NCBI RefSeq assembly: GCF_020873915.1
Contig: NZ_JAHWGP010000012.1
Coordinates: forward strand, 1 to 64,000
Direction: 5' to 3'
DNA: 64,000 bases
Source of the DNA: Streptomyces sp. DH5
Lineage (GTDB): Bacteria > Actinomycetota > Actinomycetes > Streptomycetales > Streptomycetaceae
Shown one piece after another: positions 40,685 through 48,684 of this stretch. A program made the position numbers and the translations under genes. Below the pieces are notes generated by a model, which saw only the letters and a list, made by a program, of their open reading frames with translations, made no database searches and was not told where the DNA came from. Each line of letters starts with the position of its first letter. Position 1 is the first letter of the stretch.

Positions 40685-41485
40685 TCAGCAGGCGTCGGAG
40701 GGCTGCGGCACCGCCAGGTCGACCAGGCGGCACGCCGTCTCTATGTCGTCCCTGACCTGTGCGATCGAGGCGCGGCCCGAGAGCCAGGTGATCAGGGCCG
40801 AGTGCCAGGTGTGCTCGATCACGCGGACCGCGGAGAGCTGGCCCGGCGTCGGGTCGGTCAGCCCCATGGCGCCCAGGATGATCACCGTGGTCTGCCGGGA
40901 GACCTGGTCGACCTCCGCGCTCACGCTGCGGTCCGCGAAGGTCAGGGCCCGCACCATCGCCTCGGCCAGCTGCGGCTCGCGCTGGAGGGCGCAAAAGGCC
41001 CGCATCAGGGTCTCCGCGACCCGCTCGGCGGCGGTGTCGCCGGCCGGGGGGTTCCTCCGCAGCGTTCCGTGCATGTGCTCCAACTGGTCCTGCATCGTGG
41101 CGACCAGCAGATGGATCTTGGACGGGAAGTACCGGTACAGCGTCCCCAGCGCGACCTGGGAGGACTCGGCGACCTCGCGCATCTGCACCGCGTCGAAGCC
41201 ACCCCGGCCGGCCAGTTGGGCGCACGCCTGGAGGATGCGGAGCCGGCGCGCCTCCTGCCGCTCGGTGAGCGGGGAGGGCGGGTCGGTGCGCGGCGCGGCG
41301 GAGGGCGTGCGCGCCGGGGCGGCGGGCGCGGGTGCGGTGGGCGCGGTGCCGGCCTCCGGCCGGGCCGGCCCGCCGGTCGAGGCCGCCGTCACCGCACCGG
41401 CCGCACCGGCCGTGCCAGCCGCTTCGGCCGCGCCGGCCGCAGGGGCTGCCTTGGTCGCCTCGGTCCTGTTGGCTTCCGCGGGCAT
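40685..41485 (-). CDS. TetR-family regulator, KstR-like
   Basis: This 266-residue repressor has an Ala/Pro-rich N-terminal extension (about 75 residues) not seen in mycobacterial KstR. The helix-turn-helix follows (GGFDAVQMREVAESSQVALGTLYRYF), then the ligand domain with EAMVRALTFADRSVSAEVDQV and WLSGRASIAQVRDDIE. The match to KstR, which senses cholesterol-type CoA thioesters, is visible by eye. The ATG at 41485 starts it. A perfect KstR-type operator lies in the divergent region at 41624-41637, so it probably controls the adjacent sugar/methyl-transferase operon and itself. Confidence 0.88.
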   Translation of the reverse strand: MPAEANRTEATKAAPAAGAAEAAGTAGAAGAVTAASTGGPARPEAGTAPTAPAPAAPARTPSAAPRTDPPSPLTERQEARRLRILQACAQLAGRGGFDAVQMREVAESSQVALGTLYRYFPSKIHLLVATMQDQLEHMHGTLRRNPPAGDTAAERVAETLMRAFCALQREPQLAEAMVRALTFADRSVSAEVDQVSRQTTVIILGAMGLTDPTPGQLSAVRVIEHTWHSALITWLSGRASIAQVRDDIETACRLVDLAVPQPSDAC

Positions 41486-41623
41486 GGGTCCCGTCCGTGA
41501 CAGTCGGTGAGGGTGGATGATCGGACAGCATGGCACGCCGTCCGCCGTGGCGTGAATCACCTGATCCACTGGTCACAGCATCCCTACCTGCCGGTAGATT
41601 CGGATCCTCCAGACGATCAACTC

Positions 41624-41637
41624 TGAAACTTGTTCTA
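41624..41637. promoter_or_regulatory. KstR-type operator over the -35 of the GT4 operon
   Basis: TGAAACTTGTTCTA fits the KstR consensus TnnAACnnGTTnnA at every fixed position. The plus-strand TTGTTC (41630-41635) inside it is a fair -35, with TACTGT at 41654-41659 as -10 (18-bp spacing). An extra inverted repeat ACTGTC-GCGG-GACAGT lies at 41655-41670. Bound repressor would block this promoter. Confidence 0.72.
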
Positions 41638-41690
41638 GATCGGCGTCCCGGCGTACTGTCGCGGGACAGTGCAGGAGAAGGGGGCCCAGA

Positions 41691-43148
41691 GTGACCGCTG
41701 AGGCCAGTCAGGCCGGGCCCTCGGCGGGTCCCGCATCCGACGGCTTGCGACCGCTCCGGATCGCACTCCTCACCTACAAGGGGAACCCGTTCTGCGGCGG
41801 TCAGGGCGTCTACGTGCGCCACCTCTCCCGCGAACTCGCCCGCCTCGGACACCGCGTCGAGGTGATCGGCGCCCAGCCCTACGCCGTACTCGACGAGGGC
41901 TACGACGGGCTGAGCCTCACCGAGCTGCCCAGCCTCGACCTCTACCGCCAGCCGGACCCCTTCCGCACCCCGAAGCGCGACGAGTACCGCGACTGGATCG
42001 ACGCGCTCGAGGTCGGCACGATGTGGACCGGCGGCTTCCCCGAGCCGCTGACCTTCTCCCTGCGCGCCCGCCGCCATCTGCGCGCCCGGCGCGGCGACTT
42101 CGACGTCGTCCACGACAACCAGACACTCGGCTACGGCCTGCTCGGTGACGTCGGCGCCCCCCTGGTGACGACCATCCACCACCCCATCACCGTCGACCGG
42201 CGGCTCGAACTGGACGCCGCCGAGAACTGGCAGCGGCGCCTCTCGGTTCGCCGCTGGTACGCCTTCACCCGCATGCAGAAGCGGGTCGCGCGCCGGCTGC
42301 CCTCCGTCCTCACCGTCTCCGGCACCTCGCGCCAGGAGATCATCGAGGACCTCGGCGTGCGCCAGGACCGCATCCACGTCGTCCACATCGGCGCCGACAC
42401 CGACCTGTTCTCGCCCGACCCGTCCGTGGCGGTCGTCCCGGGCCGGATCGTGACCACCTCCAGCGCGGACGTGCCGCTGAAGGGCCTGGTCTTCCTCGTC
42501 GAGGCGCTGGCGAAGGTACGGGCCGAGCAGCCCGACGCCCACCTCGTCGTGGTCGGCAAACGGCCCACGGAGGGTCCCGTCGCCCAGGCGATGGAGCGGT
42601 ACGGCCTCGAGGGCGCCGTCGAGTTCGTCAAGGGCATCTCGGACGCCGAACTCGTCGACCTGGTGCGGTCGGCGCAGGTCGCCTGCGTGCCGTCGCTGTA
42701 CGAGGGCTTCTCCCTGCCCGCCGCCGAGGCCATGGCCACCGGCACCCCGCTGGTCGCCACGACCGGCGGTGCGATCCCGGAGGTCGCCGGGCGCGACGGG
42801 GAGACCTGTCTGGCCGTGCCGCCCGCCGACGCCGGGGCGCTGGCCGCCGCGCTGACCCGGCTGCTGGGCGACCCCGGGCTGCGGGCGCGCCTCGGCGCGG
42901 CCGGACGCGAGCGGGTGCTGCGGCAGTTCACCTGGGCGCGCGCCGCCGAGGGCACGGTGACCCGCTACCGCGAGGCGATGGCGACCGCGGCGGCCGGCGC
43001 GGGCCGTGACACCGGCGCCGCCCGTGCGACGGAACCCGCCGCGCGCCGCCCGGCCCCGGACGTCCTCCCCGACACCCTCCCGGACACGGGCGCCGTCCCC
43101 GTGACCGCGGCCGACTCCTCCGATCGCGAAAGCAGGGCCACGTGCTGA
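41691..43148 (+). CDS. GT4-family glycosyltransferase
   Basis: This 485-residue cytosolic GT-B enzyme starts with RIALLTYKGNPFCGGQGVYVRHL (N-terminal domain with the Gly-rich donor loop). It has the C-terminal GT4 signature YEGFSLPAAEAMATGTPLVATTGGAIPEV near residue 345. An Ala/Pro-rich tail (about 430-485) follows the fold. It probably transfers a sugar to a lipid or polyprenyl-like acceptor. The GTG at 41691 has AAGGGGG upstream. Its stop overlaps the methyltransferase start by 7 bp, so the three genes are coupled. Relatives are often called glycosyltransferase in mycobacterial lipid loci. Confidence 0.9.
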   Translation: MTAEASQAGPSAGPASDGLRPLRIALLTYKGNPFCGGQGVYVRHLSRELARLGHRVEVIGAQPYAVLDEGYDGLSLTELPSLDLYRQPDPFRTPKRDEYRDWIDALEVGTMWTGGFPEPLTFSLRARRHLRARRGDFDVVHDNQTLGYGLLGDVGAPLVTTIHHPITVDRRLELDAAENWQRRLSVRRWYAFTRMQKRVARRLPSVLTVSGTSRQEIIEDLGVRQDRIHVVHIGADTDLFSPDPSVAVVPGRIVTTSSADVPLKGLVFLVEALAKVRAEQPDAHLVVVGKRPTEGPVAQAMERYGLEGAVEFVKGISDAELVDLVRSAQVACVPSLYEGFSLPAAEAMATGTPLVATTGGAIPEVAGRDGETCLAVPPADAGALAAALTRLLGDPGLRARLGAAGRERVLRQFTWARAAEGTVTRYREAMATAAAGAGRDTGAARATEPAARRPAPDVLPDTLPDTGAVPVTAADSSDRESRATC

Positions 43149-43888
43149 CCGTCGACTTCTCCCGGTTCCCGCTCGCCCCGGGCGACCGTGTCCTGGACCT
43201 CGGCTGCGGGGCCGGCCGGCACGCCTTCGAGTGCTACCGGCGCGGTGCCCAGGTCGTGGCGCTGGACCAGAACGGCGAGGAGATCCGCGAGGTCGCCAAG
43301 TGGTTCGCGGCGATGAAGGAGGCCGGGGAGGCGCCCGCCGGGGCCACCGCCACCGCGATGGAGGGCGACGCCCTCGCCCTGCCCTTCCCTGACGAGTCCT
43401 TCGACGTCGTCATCATCTCCGAGGTGATGGAGCACATCCCCGACGACAAGGGCGTGCTCGCCGAGATGGTGCGGGTGCTCAAGCCCGGCGGACGCATCGC
43501 CGTCACCGTGCCGCGCTACGGACCGGAGAAGGTCTGCTGGACCCTCTCCGACGCCTACCACGAGGTGGAGGGCGGCCACATCCGCATCTACAGGGCGGAC
43601 GAGCTGCTGGCGAAGATCCGCGAGGCGGGACTGCGTCCCTACGGCACCCACCACGCGCACGCGCTGCACTCGCCGTACTGGTGGCTGAAGTGCGCGTTCG
43701 GCGTGGACAACGACAAGGCACTGCCGGTGCGGGCGTACCACAAGCTGCTGGTCTGGGACATCATGAAGAAGCCGCTGGCCACCCGGGTCGCCGAGCGGGC
43801 GCTGAACCCGGTGATCGGCAAGAGCTTCGTCGCCTACGCGACCAAGCCGCACCTGCCGCGTGCCGCGGTCGAGGCGGACGCGACGTGA
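43142..43888 (+). CDS. SAM-dependent methyltransferase
   Basis: This 248-residue class I methyltransferase has the SAM motif VLDLGCGAGRHAFE (residues 18-31), ALDQNGEEI, AMEGDALALPFPDESFDVVI and MVRVLKPGGRIAVTVPRY. The C-terminal part (MKKPLATRVAERALNPVIGKSFV) is membrane-friendly. Its GTG overlaps the upstream stop by 7 bp, and its stop overlaps the next start (GTGA). It probably methylates the sugar or aglycone formed by the upstream GT4 enzyme. This is the middle gene of the KstR-site operon. Confidence 0.9.
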   Translation: MLTVDFSRFPLAPGDRVLDLGCGAGRHAFECYRRGAQVVALDQNGEEIREVAKWFAAMKEAGEAPAGATATAMEGDALALPFPDESFDVVIISEVMEHIPDDKGVLAEMVRVLKPGGRIAVTVPRYGPEKVCWTLSDAYHEVEGGHIRIYRADELLAKIREAGLRPYGTHHAHALHSPYWWLKCAFGVDNDKALPVRAYHKLLVWDIMKKPLATRVAERALNPVIGKSFVAYATKPHLPRAAVEADAT

Positions 43889-44997
43889 CGAGCTCCAGGA
43901 CTCCCCGTACGCCCCGGACTCCCCGGACTCCTCGGACCGAACACCTCGTTCTCGATGGTGTGCTGACGGTCGGCCAGGCCGCCGACACCGTCGCCGGGAT
44001 CCTCGCCGTGCAGCGGGAGGACGGCGCGATCCCGTGGTTCCGGGGGCACCACCTCGACCCGTGGGACCACGTCGAGGCCGCGATGGCACTGGACACCGCC
44101 GGAGAGTACGAGGCCGCCGAGCGGGCCTACCTCTGGCTCGCCCGGCACCAGTTGGAGGACGGGTCCTGGTACGCGGCGTACGCCGACGGCGACCCGCTCG
44201 ACATCACCGACCGGGGCCGGGAGACCAACTTCGTCGCCTACGTCGCGGTCGGCGTGTGGCACCACTACCTCTCCACCGGCGACGACACCTTCCTGGACCG
44301 CATGTGGCCCACCGTGTGCGCGGCGGTGGAGTTCGTGCTGCGGCTGCAGCAGCCCGGCGGTCAGATCGGCTGGCGGCGCGACGACGACGGCACACCCACG
44401 GCGGACGCGCTGCTCACCGGCTCGTCCTCCGTCCACCACGCGCTGCGCTGCGCGCTGGCCATCGCCGAGCAGCGCGAAGAGCCGCAGCCCGACTGGGAGT
44501 TGGCGGCGGGCGCGCTGCGGCACGCGATCCGGCACCACCCCGAGCGGTTCCTGGACAAGGACCGCTACTCGATGGACTGGTACTACCCGGTCCTCGGCGG
44601 CGCGCTCACCGGCCCGGAGGCCAAGGCCCGCATCGAGGGGGGCTGGGAGCGCTTCGTCGTGCCAGGGCTGGGGGTGCGCTGCGTGGTGCCCAACCCGTGG
44701 GTGACCGGCGGCGAGTCGGCCGAACTCGCCCTGGCCCTGTGGGCGGTGGGCGAGTCCGACCGTGCGCTGGAGGTGCTCCAGTCCATCCGGCATCTGCGCG
44801 ATCCGGAGAGCGGCCTGTACTGGACGGGGTACGTCTTCGACGACGACGCCATATGGCCACGCGAGCTGACCACGTGGACGGCCGGCTCACTCCTGCTGGC
44901 GGTCGCCGCCCTCGGCGGCCACGAGCCCACCTGCGCGGTCTTCGGCGGCGAACACCTGCCCAGGGGGCTGGACCCGGACTGCTGCGCCCTCACCTGA
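43885..44997 (+). CDS. Prenyltransferase/terpene-cyclase-like (alpha/alpha) barrel protein
   Basis: This 370-residue cytosolic protein is a terpenoid-cyclase-like (alpha/alpha)6 barrel, labelled prenyltransferase in databases. It has QREDGAIPWFRG, HHLDPWDHVEAAMALD, HQLEDGSWYAAYADGD and SSSVHHALRCALAIAEQ. No DxDD or DDxxD cyclase motif is obvious, so a sugar hydrolase-like or carrier role is possible. The GTG at 43885 overlaps the methyltransferase stop (GTGA). A repeated TPRTPRTPRT segment precedes the fold. It completes the three-gene operon. Confidence 0.82.
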   Translation: MTSSRTPRTPRTPRTPRTEHLVLDGVLTVGQAADTVAGILAVQREDGAIPWFRGHHLDPWDHVEAAMALDTAGEYEAAERAYLWLARHQLEDGSWYAAYADGDPLDITDRGRETNFVAYVAVGVWHHYLSTGDDTFLDRMWPTVCAAVEFVLRLQQPGGQIGWRRDDDGTPTADALLTGSSSVHHALRCALAIAEQREEPQPDWELAAGALRHAIRHHPERFLDKDRYSMDWYYPVLGGALTGPEAKARIEGGWERFVVPGLGVRCVVPNPWVTGGESAELALALWAVGESDRALEVLQSIRHLRDPESGLYWTGYVFDDDAIWPRELTTWTAGSLLLAVAALGGHEPTCAVFGGEHLPRGLDPDCCALT

Positions 44998-45002
44998 ACC
45001 CC

Positions 45003-45026
45003 GGACCGCCCCCTGCGGGCGGCCCG
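45003..45026. terminator. Short hairpin between convergent genes
   Basis: CCGCCC (45006-45011) pairs with GGGCGG (45017-45022) around CCTGC, 9 bp after the prenyltransferase-like stop and just before the convergent gene's stop at 45029. Confidence 0.4.
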
Positions 45027-45028
45027 GG

Positions 45029-45322
45029 TCAGTGGCGGCGCATGCGGCCGGCGATGGCGTGGCCGACGAACAGGTAGACGACGGCGGCGAGTCCGTAGCC
45101 GAAGACGACCCGGGCCCACTCCTCGTCGAAGGTGAACAGGTCACGTGACCAGGCTGCCAGCACGTTGGCCGCGTCATGGACGAACTGGACCAGATCGTTG
45201 GCCCGGTTGGCCTCCAGCAGGTACATCAGAATCCACAGTCCGAGGATGACGGCCATGACGTCCGCGATCACCGCGATGACCGTCCCCGCGGAGGTGGAAC
45301 CAGAGCGATATCGAGGGGACAT
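45029..45322 (-). CDS. Small conserved membrane protein
   Basis: This 97-residue protein has two transmembrane helices (TVIAVIADVMAVILGLWILMYL, about 13-35; VVFGYGLAAVVYLFVGHAIAG, about 68-90) with a loop containing RANDLVQFVHDAANVLAAWSRDLF between them. The loop is amphipathic and is likely cytoplasmic or outside with FTFDEEWAR. I do not recognise a function. Close relatives appear common in Streptomyces. The ATG at 45322 follows GGAAAG closely. Confidence 0.8.
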   Translation of the reverse strand: MSPRYRSGSTSAGTVIAVIADVMAVILGLWILMYLLEANRANDLVQFVHDAANVLAAWSRDLFTFDEEWARVVFGYGLAAVVYLFVGHAIAGRMRRH

Positions 45323-45395
45323 GCTTTCCGACTGGCCCCGAACGCCCGCTTGAAACCAGGGACGTTCGGGGACGGGAGCGAAGCGCGCGGCGAAC

Positions 45396-46181
45396 TCAGC
45401 GGTGGGTGAGCTGCAGCCGCCACGCCTCCGGACCGCGCTGCCGGTACTCCACCGTGAAGACACCGGGGTGCCGGTCCTCGATCTGCCGCAGCAGCGGCAG
45501 CGGGTCGTGCGGGGCGACGAGCAGCATGGCCCGCCCTGCCGGTACGGCACCGAGCGCGCCGAACACCGTCGCGTGCCGCAGTGCGTGCGGGACCTCACGG
45601 ACGTCGAGTTCGGGCACGTCCGTGTCGTCCGACCCGCCGCAGCCGCACGTGCCGCCGCAGCCGCCGCCGGACTCGCCCTCGGCCGCTCCCTGCTCGCCGC
45701 CGCCGAGCAGTTCGCGCATGCCCCCCAGGAGCCCTGAGAGGGAGATGTCCGGGTTGCCGGCGAGGACCGGGAGGACGAGGTCGTTCTCCTTGTCCAGGTG
45801 TTCCTCGAACAGGACCTGGAGTGCCCGCCCGTCGGCCGCCGCCCGCACGGCCGAGCCGGCCTCGCGCAGGGCGTCGACCAGCGCGACGAGCCGACGGTGC
45901 TCGGCGAGCATGCCGTCGATCAGCAGCCGGGCCTCGGGCAGTTCGCGGGCGGCGGAGTAGAGGGTGCCCTCCTCCGCGATCGCGTGCGGCAGCAGCTCCC
46001 GGTCGCAGAAGGAGACCAGCCGGGAGCGGATCCCCTCGGCTGCGTCCGGGTCGCTGTCCGCGGCGGCGACCAGCATGGCCACCCGTCCGGCCAGCTCACC
46101 GGCCAGCTGGGCGTGATGCGCTTCGACGGCTTCCACGGCCGCCGCGTCCTCGGGGTCCGATGCGAGAGTGAGAGTGCTCAT
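45396..46181 (-). CDS. Hemerythrin-DUF2249 fusion
   Basis: This 261-residue cytosolic protein joins a hemerythrin-like four-helix domain (residues 1-150; AHHAQLAGELAGRV, LPHAIAEEGTLYSAA, AEHRRLVALV, FEEHLDKENDLVLPVL give the His/Glu di-iron ligands) to a Cys-rich Gly linker (GGGCGGTCGCGG). A DUF2249 domain (about 185-261) follows, with PHALRHATVFGALGAVPAG. Hemerythrin-DUF2249 proteins are linked to nitric oxide handling and Fe-S repair. It diverges from the nitrite reductase operon and shares its promoter region. The start ATG follows GGAAGGAACGG. Confidence 0.92.
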   Translation of the reverse strand: MSTLTLASDPEDAAAVEAVEAHHAQLAGELAGRVAMLVAAADSDPDAAEGIRSRLVSFCDRELLPHAIAEEGTLYSAARELPEARLLIDGMLAEHRRLVALVDALREAGSAVRAAADGRALQVLFEEHLDKENDLVLPVLAGNPDISLSGLLGGMRELLGGGEQGAAEGESGGGCGGTCGCGGSDDTDVPELDVREVPHALRHATVFGALGAVPAGRAMLLVAPHDPLPLLRQIEDRHPGVFTVEYRQRGPEAWRLQLTHR

Positions 46182-46240
46182 CAGGGGGCCGTTCCTTCCA
46201 GCCGTCGACGACCCGTCCGAGCGGAGTGGGCCGGTACCTG

Positions 46241-46255
46241 CAATATAGTACGGAC
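46241..46255. promoter_or_regulatory. Divergent overlapping promoters with leaderless start
   Basis: TATAGT at 46244-46249 is a good -10 for the plus strand and places the transcript start at about 46256, the A of the ATG, predicting a leaderless mRNA. On the other strand TATATT gives a -10 for the hemerythrin gene. The dyad-like CCGTAC...GTACCGG spans this region and may be the regulator's operator. Confidence 0.5.
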
Positions 46256-47503
46256 ATGACCGTGGAAAATAACGGCCCGCTTCCCGGGAGTGGAGCGCAG
46301 CGTGTTCCGCTGTCCCCGCAGCGGCGCGGTGTCCTGCACCAACTGCGCGGCCGGACCGCGCCCGTCACCGCCGCCGCCCTCGCGAAGGTGTGCGCGCTGC
46401 ACGTCAACACCGTCCGCGAACACCTGGACGCCCTCGTGGACGACGGTCTGGCCGCCCGCGAACGGTCCGCACCCGCCGGCCGCGGCCGCCCCGCCTGGCG
46501 CTACCGGGCCCGCCCTCCGCAGGGGGCCCCCGCCCGGGAGTACGCCGGGCTCGCCGCCGTCCTGGCCGCCCGGATCGCCCGTGCCAGTGCTGACCCGCGC
46601 GGGGACGCCCTCGCGGCGGGCGAGGACTGGGGACGTGTCCTGACCACGGGACAGACGCCGTCGGCGGATCCGAAGGAGGCCCGGCGACGGCTGCTGGACC
46701 TCCTCAGTGAGATCGGCTTCGCGCCCGAGGCGGACGAGGACGCGCGCCGGGTCCGGCTGCCGCGCTGTCCCTTCGCCGAGACGGCCCGCGAGCACCCCGG
46801 TGTGGTCTGCGGCGTCCACGAGGGGCTGGCCAGGGCGGCCCTCGCCGCACTCGGCGAGCAGCGCCAGGAGGTCGAACTCCTCCCCTTCGCCGAATCCGAC
46901 GCCTGCCGACTCCACCTGAGCACCCCCGCTGCCGCCGGAGCCGCCGACCCTGCCGCCGACACCGCCCCCGACACCGCGTCCGTTTCCGGTGCCGCCGGCC
47001 CTGCTGCCGGCATCGCGTCCGTTTCCGGTGCCGTCGGCCCTGCTGCCGACACCGCCCCCATTACCGGTGCCGCCGGCCCCGCCGCCGACACTGTGCTCGA
47101 TACCGGTGCCTCCGGCCCTGCTGCCGACACCGCGTCCGTTTCCGGAGCCGTCGGCCCTGCCGCCGACATCGCGTCCGTTTCCGGTGCCGCCGACCCTGCC
47201 GCCGACACCGCGTCCGTTTCCGGTGCCGCCGACCCTGCCGCCGACACTGTGCTCGATACCGGTGCCTCCGGCCCTGCTGCCGACACCGCGTCCGTTTCCG
47301 GAGCCGTCGGCCCTGCCGCCGACACCGCGTCCGTTTCCGGAGCCGCCGGCCCTGCCGCCGACACCGCGTCCGTTTCCGGAGCCGCCGGCCCTGCCGCCGA
47401 CACCGCGTCCGTTTCCGGTGCCGCCGGCCCCGCCCCCGACACCGCGCTCGATACCGGTGCCGCCGGCCCCACCCACCCCCGACCGTCAGGAGGATCGAGG
47501 TGA
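46256..47503 (+). CDS. COG2345-type regulator with 13-residue tandem-repeat tail
   Basis: This 415-residue protein begins with a winged helix (LSPQRRGVLHQLRGRTAPVTA, VNTVREHLDALVDDGL, residues 25-80). A C-terminal metal- or Fe-S-type domain follows, with Cys in LPRCPFAE, VVCGVHEG and DACRLHL (about 180-228), as in SufR-like COG2345 regulators. From about residue 232 it carries 13 repeats of PAADTASVSGAAG type. It is likely the redox or nitric-oxide sensor of this operon. The leaderless ATG at 46256 is expected. Its stop overlaps the next start (GTGA). Confidence 0.85.
   Translation: MTVENNGPLPGSGAQRVPLSPQRRGVLHQLRGRTAPVTAAALAKVCALHVNTVREHLDALVDDGLAARERSAPAGRGRPAWRYRARPPQGAPAREYAGLAAVLAARIARASADPRGDALAAGEDWGRVLTTGQTPSADPKEARRRLLDLLSEIGFAPEADEDARRVRLPRCPFAETAREHPGVVCGVHEGLARAALAALGEQRQEVELLPFAESDACRLHLSTPAAAGAADPAADTAPDTASVSGAAGPAAGIASVSGAVGPAADTAPITGAAGPAADTVLDTGASGPAADTASVSGAVGPAADIASVSGAADPAADTASVSGAADPAADTVLDTGASGPAADTASVSGAVGPAADTASVSGAAGPAADTASVSGAAGPAADTASVSGAAGPAPDTALDTGAAGPTHPRPSGGSR
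46949..47467 (+). repeat. 39-bp minisatellite, 13 units, in the regulator gene
   Basis: Twelve units of 39 bp plus a first unit of 51 bp (17 codons) total 519 bp. Units read as PAADTASVSGAAG variants (VLDTGASG, APITGAAG and so on). A higher-order block of four units (156 bp) also repeats: the VLDTGASG unit recurs at positions four and eight. The length is a multiple of three, so copy-number change keeps the frame. Confidence 0.92.
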
Positions 47504-48684
47504 CGCTGACCCCCGAGGCCCGGCGTGCCGGTGCCCGTCGTGCGCCCCTGCTGCTGGCAGCCGGTCTCTGCCTGCTCGCCGGTCTCGACGCCGCTCTCCT
47601 GCTGCTCGGCCTCCCCGCCCCGGTCACCAGTGAGCGCCTGCCCCAGGTGCACGGGGTACTCCTCGTGCTGGGCTTCGCCGGCACGCTGGTGGCGCTGGAA
47701 CGCGCGGTCGCCCTGGGCAGCCGTTGGGGCTACCTCGCTCCCGCCGCGCTCGGCACCGGGGGGCTGCTGCTGCTCACCCCCGTGAGCCTCACCGTCCCGC
47801 GGTCGCTGCTCGTCGCCGGAAGCGCCTTCCTGACCGCTCTGTACGTACGCTTCTGGCGCCGTCAGCCGAGCGCCGCCCTGCTGGCCCAGGCCGCGGGCGC
47901 GGTGTCGGCGCTCGGGGCGGCACTGCTGTGGCTGGGCGGCCTCGACGTCCCGCGGCTGCTGCCCTGGCTGGTCGCCTTCCTCGTGCTGACCATCGCCGGC
48001 GAGCGACTGGAACTGGCCCGGGTGGCCGTCCTGAGTCCGCACGCCGAACCCACCTTCCTGGCCTGCCTCGGCGCGGTCGCCGCCGGAATCGCCACCACCC
48101 TGATGTGGCCCGCCACCGGCACGCTGCTCCTCGGAGCCGCCCTGCTCGCCCTGGTCGCCTGGCTCGTCGTGCACGACGCCGCCCGCAGGCTGCTGCGCTC
48201 CACCGGACTGCCCCGCTTCACCGCCGCCTGTCTGCTCGCCGGGTACGCGTGGCTGGGCCTGGCCGGCGCGCTGTGGCTGCTGGGCGGTCCGGTCGCCGGG
48301 GGCAGCCGCTACGACGCCGTGGTGCACGCCGTGTTCCTCGGCTTCGTGATGTCGATGATCATGGCGCACGCCCCGGTGATCCTGCCCGCCGTACTGCGCC
48401 GCCCGCTGCCCTACCACCCCGGGCTCGCGGCGGCGGCCTGGCTGCTGCACGGCTCCCTCCTCCTGCGCGTGGTGGTCGGCGACCTGCGGGAGGTCCGCGG
48501 GGCGTGGCAGCTCGGCGGGGTGCTCAACATCGCCGCGGTGCTGCTGTTCGTCCTGACGGCGGCGACCACTTCGGTGGCGGCCACCCGCCGTGCCAGCTCC
48601 TCACCCGCTCCCCCTCCGGCTTCCCCCGCTCCCGCCCCGGCTTCCCCCGCTCCCGCCCCCGCCGACCCGAGGACCACCCGGTGA
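47500..48684 (+). CDS. Polytopic membrane protein (NnrS-like)
   Basis: This 394-residue protein has about ten to twelve transmembrane helices. Motifs such as LPQVHGVLLVLGFAGTLVALERAV, FLVLTIAGERLELARV and HAVFLGFVMSMIMAHAPVIL hold conserved His, Glu and Arg in membrane positions as in NnrS-type heme/copper proteins of nitric oxide metabolism. The C terminus is a Pro/Ala-rich tail with repeated SPAPAPA. The GTG at 47500 overlaps the regulator stop and follows AGGAGG. Its stop overlaps the nitrite reductase start. It probably supports NO tolerance or copper/heme delivery to the reductase. Confidence 0.78.
   Translation: MTLTPEARRAGARRAPLLLAAGLCLLAGLDAALLLLGLPAPVTSERLPQVHGVLLVLGFAGTLVALERAVALGSRWGYLAPAALGTGGLLLLTPVSLTVPRSLLVAGSAFLTALYVRFWRRQPSAALLAQAAGAVSALGAALLWLGGLDVPRLLPWLVAFLVLTIAGERLELARVAVLSPHAEPTFLACLGAVAAGIATTLMWPATGTLLLGAALLALVAWLVVHDAARRLLRSTGLPRFTAACLLAGYAWLGLAGALWLLGGPVAGGSRYDAVVHAVFLGFVMSMIMAHAPVILPAVLRRPLPYHPGLAAAAWLLHGSLLLRVVVGDLREVRGAWQLGGVLNIAAVLLFVLTAATTSVAATRRASSSPAPPPASPAPAPASPAPAPADPRTTR

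Noticed and set aside
46181-47476. Minus-strand Gly-rich open frame across the 39-bp repeats
   Set aside because: The triplet-length, stop-free repeat keeps every frame open. Only the plus-strand frame joins a winged-helix domain to the array, so the antisense frame is a by-product.
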